From Symbiodinium natans (Eukaryota; Sar; Dinophyceae; Suessiales; Symbiodiniaceae), in NCBI GenBank assembly GCA_905221605.1, contig CAJNDS010001624.1, positions 455,501 through 519,500 of the forward strand: a stretch of DNA of 64,000 nucleotides, given 5' to 3'. The notes under the pieces were generated by a model. That model was not told the origin of the DNA, did no database searches, and saw only the letters and a program-made list of their open reading frames with translations. Below, in pieces: positions 58,451-64,000 of this stretch. Position 1 is the stretch's first letter. Each line of letters opens with the position of its first letter. The translations under genes and the position numbers were made by a program.

Positions 58451-58752
58451 GGGCCCGGATTCCTTAAACCAAACACGAACCCTGGACCCCTAGAGCCCTT
58501 GTTGCCCCGAAGCTCCTATATCAGATGAGAAACAAATGATTGTTTATAGTGGAACCGCAACCTACCGCGTTGTAGGAGATTCCGATCATACCCTATCTAG
58601 GAATCGTAAGCAGTAAGCAACCCACAAAACTAGTGGCGAGTTGGGGGCCCTTTACAAGAAAAGGTTTCTTCTCAATCCCCCCTAAAACCTAAACCCTAAG
58701 CCCGAAACCCTACAAAGAAGGCAGGTTTGGAGTTCTTACGCAAAGCCGTACG

Positions 58753-58830
58753 CTGCCGAGCTGCCCGCTGGGCAGTTTCAGATCGACACCGAACTCGAAC
58801 CTCGGCCGGGGCATGTGGGCATGGTCCCTG
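58753..58830 (+). CDS. Candidate internal exon, unknown protein
   Basis: Plus frame contains YAAELPAGQFQIDTELEPRP and GHVGMVP, ending at GTGACC. CCCTAAA repeats lie on both sides. One of the most protein-like islands; family unknown. Confidence 0.5.
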
Positions 58831-59697
58831 TGACCCCTAAACCTTAAACCCTAAACACCCAACTTCGAGTGCGGCTGTGAGAAAATCGCCCAACAATCTG
58901 GCAGTTCCGTGGCTCCAAAGTGTACGAGCAAATTTCCAGCTACAATTCTACTACTGTAACAGTCCTTAATAGGGATTCGTACCCCTAAACCCTGAACCCT
59001 ATAAACCCTGACCCTGATCACTGTGCTGTCCAGGGCGCTCGAGAATTTTGCACTTGTCCTGATGCACACGGGCAGAGTTTCGAAGTTTGTGGCGATTTAG
59101 GGTTTCAGGCTTCTTGAGTTCGCTTGGGGACATTTATTCCAGGATGGGCTATTCTACCCTATAAGAACCCAATCAACAGCCCGGTTTTGGGGTTGATAAT
59201 GGGAATTATAAGGCCGAATAGCCCACGGTCTGAGTGCCTCGCTACGATAGGCACACGTTGTACAGCAGAACTATGAGGGTAGCTTGTTTCTAGCCACAGG
59301 GCAAGCTGTAAAGACTGCAAAAAAAAACTCTGTCGAGCATTGTCAGACCTTGCATGCCAGCAGCGCCGGCATTGGATTCGATGGAACTCCCCCTCTAATT
59401 CTCTCTCTCGCTCTCTCTCTCGCTCGAGGCGTCAGACCTGTTGGCAGCAGGACGCGGCACATTGATTATTTGACTTGCAGAAGTACTACCGAAAAGAGGA
59501 GCCACAACACATGCCAAAAATCATCCAGGGTGGTCATCTCAACCATTCGCCCCCACATCTCGAAACCAAACTCCGAAAATCAAACAGCACACCTCGCCAC
59601 CACAACAAAATCCCCCCCTAGATCGTAAGCCCTAAACCCTAAACCCTAAACCCTAAACCCTAAACCCTAAACCCCACCCCCAAAAGCCCAACACAAC
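58831..59697. other. MITE fragments and no firm gene
   Basis: A family A fragment (CTGTAACAGTCCTTAATAGG) lies near 58,957. The palindrome at 59,140-59,235 matches 22,862-22,950. A 114-codon plus frame at 59,284-59,628 lacks a recognisable domain. CCCTAAA array at 59,629-59,675. Confidence 0.35.
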
Positions 59698-59769
59698 AGC
59701 CGACAATCGCATCCCCCCATGCCCTGCCTTAAGGGCCGCAAGCCCTTCTTTGACTGCCAGGATCTGCTC
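59698..59769 (-). CDS. Candidate internal exon, helix-like peptide
   Basis: Minus acceptor CCGCTGTCGCAG; 24 codons EQILAVKEGLAALKAGHGG... to GCT|GTTGTG. CCCTAAA left, TTTAGGG right (59,780). Strong helix texture; family unknown. Confidence 0.5.
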
Positions 59770-60071
59770 CTGCGACAGCGGTTTAGGGTTTAGGGTTTAG
59801 GGTTTGGGGTTTGGGGTTTAGGGTTTAGGGTTTAGGGCTAGGGTTTAGGGGCGGTTGCCAAGGTTCGAGGTGTTAACGGCCTTTACCCCCCGAGCTCGGA
59901 TCTTCGAACCCGAAGCCCTAAGTCAAGACAGTTTTTGACTAACCTGGAAGCTGCTTCGTGCCAGGACAGCGGCCACACAAGCCCCATACGGCTCTTTCCC
60001 AAAACCCTTTTTCGCCTAGGAGTTGAGTCTGCGACTGGGCAGGCTTCTGTAGGCTCCAAACCCTACACTCC

Positions 60072-60180
60072 TATTTGCTTAAGAACCCCCCCCCCCCCCC
60101 AAAAAAAAAAAAAAAAGACTCCCTACATTACCCTTCTAAGCAAGAATCTTGTTCTCACTTTTAGGGGGGGGGAGGTTCTA
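60072..60180. mobile_element. MITE family E copy
   Basis: TATTTGCTTAAGAACCCCC, C-run and A-run, right end GGGGAGGTTCTA. Uninterrupted, unlike 22067-22266. Confidence 0.65.
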
Positions 60181-60519
60181 AAACAACTAATCGTAAACTC
60201 CTAAGCCCGAAGCCTATGCTTGGTCCGAGTCCGAGCACCATAAGATCGAGACAGGGCTGGCCAGGGCAAAAGAGGCATTAACATGGAGAGGAAACTGCAC
60301 CTTCCTTCATTCCCTATTTGCAGAGCTACCTTGAGAACTCGTTGTTGTTCACGTACAGGCTTGCCCTCTGAACCCTCTCTAAGTCTTGGCATGTTGGTTT
60401 TCATTTAACATCTCCGGAAGCCCAGCACCGCCAAGAGAGAACTGGGAACAGGTCCTCGGCTGCGGACTCCTTGACTCCAATCCTAAGCAGGTCATGCTTC
60501 AAATGTGGGGTTCTCATGT

Positions 60520-60610
60520 GCTTCATGGGTAGATGCAAGTAGGGCTTTTCAGTGTCTTCATTTGGGTTATAACGTTGGTTACCTACTTACAACCACCCAA
60601 CCTTCAAGCA
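60520..60610. mobile_element. Worn MITE family C copy
   Basis: GCTTCATGGGTAGATGCAAG ... CACCCAACCTTCAAG. Confidence 0.6.
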
Positions 60611-61077
60611 AGGACGTTAAAGATGTCAAAGGGGGGCTTCTTGCCCCGCGTGGGTTGTTGGACTTCCCTGGGATTTGGCTACATCATTTGGCGAACTCGA
60701 AGGGTGCAGAGTGTCTACCTGGCACAGGCGTTATAGTAACTAACTATACCGTTTACCGACGGAAAAATAAAAGCCTCATCTGCTGGCCGAACACATTTCT
60801 ACCTTCTTCATTTACCGACTGCCCCAGGTATATCCCACCCCAAGCCCCCATAACCCAAAACCCTAAACCCTAAGCCCCCATACCTGTGCCTAGCCTTGCG
60901 TCATGGCCTGAGGCCTCGAGCACCCCGATCCGGTATAAGCCCTCAACCCTACAAACCCATTATAAACTTCATAAACCTCATAAACCTATGAACTCCGCAT
61001 AAATCTCCTAAAAAGCACCCTTAAACATGTAAACTCTTAAGCTTCAGACCCGAACCCACCTCAAAGTAGCCCTGCAC

Positions 61078-61194
61078 CTTCACGCATGTGGGCTCTTCCG
61101 CAGAGCGAGGCAGTGCAAATGATGGGAAGCCCCAAAAGTAGAGACGCAGAGGGGCGCAACATCATGTTGTCAAGCACGATTTCGAGATCGGATC
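61078..61194 (-). CDS. Candidate internal exon, unknown protein
   Basis: Minus acceptor GTTTTTGAG, donor GAAG|GTGCAGGG. After two leading bases the frame reads SDLEIVLDNMMLRPSASLLL then GLPIICTASLCGRAHMRE. Strongly protein-like, partly hydrophobic. No family recognised. Confidence 0.5.
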
Positions 61195-61305
61195 CTCAAA
61201 AACCTAAAACCCCAAACCCTAAACGCGGTTTAAGACTGTAACTGAGGCCTAAACCCTAAACCCTAAACCCTAAACCCTAAACCCTAAACCCCGTGCATGC
61301 GCATA

Positions 61306-61424
61306 ACTCCCAGGCATGGCCTCCTGAAGGGCCTCCTGAAGTCATGAAACGAAGAAGTGTCGCATGTGATGGACATCCCCCAAGTCGACGATATGGCCGA
61401 TACGGTCAAAACATCAGGATTTCG
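61306..61424. CDS. Candidate exon, strand uncertain
   Basis: CCCTAAA left, TTTAGGG right. Minus: VLTVSAISSTWGMSITCDTS and FRRPCLGVMRMH with a GTTTAGGG donor. Plus: EGPPEVMKRRSVACDGHPPS with acceptor AACTCCCAG. Both open. Confidence 0.4.
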
Positions 61425-61571
61425 GGGTTTAGGGTTTAGGGTTTAGGGTTTAGGGTTTAGGGCTTAGGGCTTAGGGCGATTTAAAGGTCTTTCAAGCTAA
61501 GCAGAAGCTTCATATGAGTCTGCCGGATGAATGTTTTGCTTGAGACGTCCAAGGGTACGCTACAGTCATAG

Positions 61572-61609
61572 TGTGCTTCGCTGCCGGCGCTTATATTCTA
61601 CCAGGCGAT
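61572..61609 (+). CDS. Candidate micro-exon
   Basis: Between CAGTCATAG and the consensus donor GTAAGA. Frame CASLPALIFYQA or VCFAAGAYILPGD. A possible next exon ends at 61,809 (CTTAG|GTAAGG; GPGFCEPTVGPGQRFSCH). Confidence 0.35.
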
Positions 61610-62014
61610 GTAAGAGTTAGCGACTGCCCAGTAGCCTGCCTGCATTTTTGCGTGTTCTCTGTGCTTCCCGCCAAACTCGAAGACAAGCATCATCACAACA
61701 TGGCGAACGGCACGCGCCATGGCAGAGCGAAACATCGAATGGCTCAGACTAGGCCCGGGCTTCTGCGAACCAACTGTTGGACCGGGACAGCGTTTCTCAT
61801 GTCACCTTAGGTAAGGCATGGGAGGTGTGCATGCAAAAACTATAGCACACAACCAAAACTGACTTACGTGACCTAGGACTGCAGCTTGTAACATGAGAAT
61901 GCAAAGCTTCCTAAAGTCCACGACGCTGGACGTCCGCTTGTTAAGGCACCTTGTCCGAGTGCCTGAAACCCCAAGCCCCCCGCAACCGGCCCAGGTCCAC
62001 TCACAAGTCATGCT

Positions 62015-62082
62015 GTGGGATTACAGTACCCCTAGTATATTCCCTATTAAGGACTGCTAGTTTTAGGGGAACATCCCAAGTC
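62015..62082. mobile_element. Right half of a MITE family A
   Basis: ACAGTACCCCTAGTATATTCC ... TTTTAGGGGAACATCCCAA; left half missing. Confidence 0.65.
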
Positions 62083-62317
62083 ATGCATTTCTAACTCACT
62101 CTTCTTCCGCGCCGACAAGTAGGAAGGACTCGCCGTCCTTAGATAGGCGTGCGGGGGGTGGAGTTCGTAATGGGGGGGTGGGGGGGTGGGGGGGTAAGAA
62201 CCCTAGACCCTTAGATAGGCGTGGGGGGGGGGGGGGGTAAGAACCCTAGACCCCTAAAGGCCCATAGTACCTTGACACCCTAAATCCTAAATTCTCCGCC
62301 CTGAACCAAACTAGGAT

Positions 62318-62407
62318 GGCCTTAAAAAACCCTCAGAAAAGCTTCCTGAACATGATCCTCTTAAACCCAAGAAGGGTAAATATGCAATGTCTCAAGGGCC
62401 TACCTAG
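62318..62407. mobile_element. Repeat family H copy
   Basis: AACCCTCAGAAAAGCTTCCTG, CATGATCCT and CAAGGGCCTACCTAG match 5,930-6,000. Confidence 0.55.
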
Positions 62408-62528
62408 GAAATAGGCCAAAACTTTGCAGTCGTGCAGCCAACAACAAAACTCCTCAACCCCGTATCCTTAGACACATGAGCATTTTGTTTTTTTCATTGT
62501 GTGGGGTGTTGTAATGGCATGGGTATCC

Positions 62529-62705
62529 TACGCGGGCCTACGCGTCAGCTCATGTTTAGTAGGCGCGCGGCCTACGCGCGGAGTATGTTGTTGACGTGTG
62601 CCTACGCGGACCTACGCGGCAAGCATAGACAACCTACGCGGACCTACCCGCCCATACTGCATAGACTTGCCTACGCGGACCCTACGCACACCTACGCCCT
62701 GCAGG
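62529..62705. repeat. CCTACGCGGA cluster
   Basis: About ten irregularly spaced copies of CCTACGCG(G/C), several embedded in near-palindromic CGCGCGGCCTACGCGCG. Confidence 0.8.
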
Positions 62706-62883
62706 CAAATGCCACGCGGCCGACTTTCAATGATCGCGTCTCTACGTAGCCTTGCTCCTAGAAAAAAACGCTGCTCACATGGCCTTGGGCTCATTGAAAG
62801 GTTCGTGGGTGGTGTGTTGGTAAAAGGGTTGTATGCACCGGGTAGCTGAAAAACCCAATAACCCTGAAGGCCCTGGGGCAAAC

Positions 62884-62998
62884 TAGGTTGCCCAGAAACC
62901 TAGGATTAAAAGGGTGCCCTTGTAAAAAAAGGGGTAAGGGAATCTGAACCGTCTGAACCCACTAAAAAGGTGATAAGGGCACTACTGGGCATCCTAGA
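62884..62998. mobile_element. MITE family F copy
   Basis: CTAGGTTGCCCAGAAACCTAGG ... CACTACTGGGCATCCTAG. Confidence 0.8.
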
Positions 62999-63197
62999 AA
63001 ACATCACAAGGGGCCTACCTACGATGGGCAAGAGAGACCAGGGACTGCTGGTCTCATTAGCCCTCTCCCGCTCCCCCACCAATAATATTAAGGGGCCAAT
63101 TGGAGATTCCCTAAACCCTAAACCCCAAACCCTAAGCCCTAAACCCTCAACCCTGGACCCTAAACCTCAAACCCTAAACCCTGAACCCTAAACCCTT

Positions 63198-63287
63198 CCC
63201 AGCGTGGCAACCCGAAACCCTCCTGCTCCCTGTGTGTGGTGCAGCCGGCAAGCCAAGGAAGCCCCAAAGAGAGCACCAGCGGCCTGC
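63198..63287 (-). CDS. Candidate internal exon, unknown protein
   Basis: Minus acceptor ATGTGCTAAG; frame MQAAGALFGASLACRLHHTQ then GAGGFRVATLG. CCCTAAA left, TTTAGGG right. The plus reading (NPKPSCSLCVVQPASQGSPK) is also open. Confidence 0.4.
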
Positions 63288-63307
63288 ATCACCTTAGCAC
63301 ATAGGGG

Positions 63308-63376
63308 GGGGTTAGGGTTTAGGGTTTAGGGTTTAGGGTTTAGGGTTTAGGGTTTAGGGTTTAGGGTTTAGGGTTT
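63308..63376 (+). repeat. TTTAGGG array
   Basis: About nine perfect units. Confidence 0.95.
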
Positions 63377-63379
63377 CTT

Positions 63380-63610
63380 CAGGGAAGGGGGTTCAAAGGG
63401 GGGGTGTTCCCTCAGTCTTATGCTGCCCTATAGACCCCAGAAATCCGCCCTCTGACGGGTTGCGCGCTTATATTGTGCTTAAGGGAGGAGGGGTTCAAGG
63501 GGGGTAGGTACCTAGACAACCTTGGGGAAGCTTAGGGATTTTTAGGGAGTAGTGGGAAATTGTTAGGGAACCTTGGGTTACATGCCCCCCTTGAACCCGC
63601 CGCCCTGAAG
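63380..63610. mobile_element. MITE-like element with GGGGTTCAA ends
   Basis: GGGGGTTCAAAGGGGGGGTG at the left, a second GGGGTTCAAGGGGGGTAGG inside, and CCCCCCTTGAACCCGCC at the right. Confidence 0.5.
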
Positions 63611-63632
63611 AACCCTATAATTCGCACTCGGA

Positions 63633-63726
63633 GGCGCATGGGCAGTTATGAGTAGGCTTAGAAGGAAGGTAACCTATAATGAGGTGCCTTGTAACCCTAC
63701 TTAGAACTAGCCATGAACCTTCAAGC
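63633..63726. mobile_element. MITE family C copy
   Basis: CTCGGAGGCGCATGGGCAG ... AGCCATGAACCTTCAAG. The remaining 274 bp to the window end hold CCCTAAA patches only. Confidence 0.65.
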
Positions 63727-64000
63727 AGGTAGGGCTCCTGGGGCATGACCAACAGCCATTTTATTTTGACCTTCTGAAGCAAAGCCTCGACACTAAGCCC
63801 TAAGCCCTAAACCCTGAACCCAAAACAATCCTTTTGCATAAGCCCTAAACCCTAAATCCTAAACCCTAAGCAGCTTGCCCACCCAAGATGTAGCTTTCTT
63901 GACGCCTCGTTAATACAATGACTCTGACGGTTTCGACTCCACGGACACTGCGGTGGAAGCTTAGTAGCCCAAGAACCATATGGAGGTTTCCGAAAATCGG

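Noticed and set aside
1..64000. The window as a chromosome end
   Set aside because: Telomere-type repeats occur in dozens of short arrays in both orientations across 64 kb, not as one terminal array.

Overview
The window looks like nuclear DNA of a dinoflagellate, most like the Symbiodiniaceae/Suessiales lineage. Three observations support this. Short (TTTAGGG)n/(CCCTAAA)n arrays are scattered through almost the whole window in both orientations. Coding segments are small, GC-rich exons separated by repeat-filled introns. At least one intron is best explained by a GA...AG boundary, which dinoflagellates use alongside GT and GC donors. Species assignment is inference; no rRNA, tRNA, CRISPR or bacterial-type operon was seen.

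Layout. 0-34.5 kb: mosaic of telomere-like arrays, palindromic MITE-like elements (at least eight families, here called A to I, often nested in each other) and many small exon-like islands of 25-180 bp. Recognisable islands include an enoyl-CoA hydratase-like exon (26.0-26.2 kb, minus), a copper type II monooxygenase-like exon (10.65-10.80 kb, plus) and a weaker ERGIC/Erv46-like exon (19.1 kb, plus). The best linked models are plus-strand exons at 22.3-22.8 kb and 31.4-33.2 kb. Strand remains ambiguous for several islands, as noted in each entry.

35-49 kb: an 11.8-kb DNA transposon (36,328-48,092) bounded by a perfect 28-bp terminal inverted repeat. It carries a single-exon Lys-rich protein gene, a Pro/acidic/SR-rich coding region, a five-exon Ala-Lys-rich gene whose splice phases all agree, and a DDE transposase of CMC (CACTA/EnSpm)-like type that contains one frameshift. 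Its last ~0.5 kb has 44-bp subterminal repeats. The element lies among diverged minus-strand copies of one unnamed gene family.

49-51.4 kb: three minisatellite blocks (42 bp, ~73 bp, 14 bp). 51.8-54.3 kb: a minus-strand two-exon membrane protein gene of about 676 residues. 54.3-64 kb: return of the telomere-like/MITE/exon-island mosaic.

The most interesting structural theme is that exon-like islands tend to have CCCTAAA arrays on their left and TTTAGGG arrays on their right. Introns would then start with UUUAGGG and end with CCCUAAA, so their two ends could pair. Several introns also appear to be built almost entirely from MITEs. Exon calls below are by-eye readings of frame, splice motifs and amino-acid texture; none was checked by alignment or RNA data.
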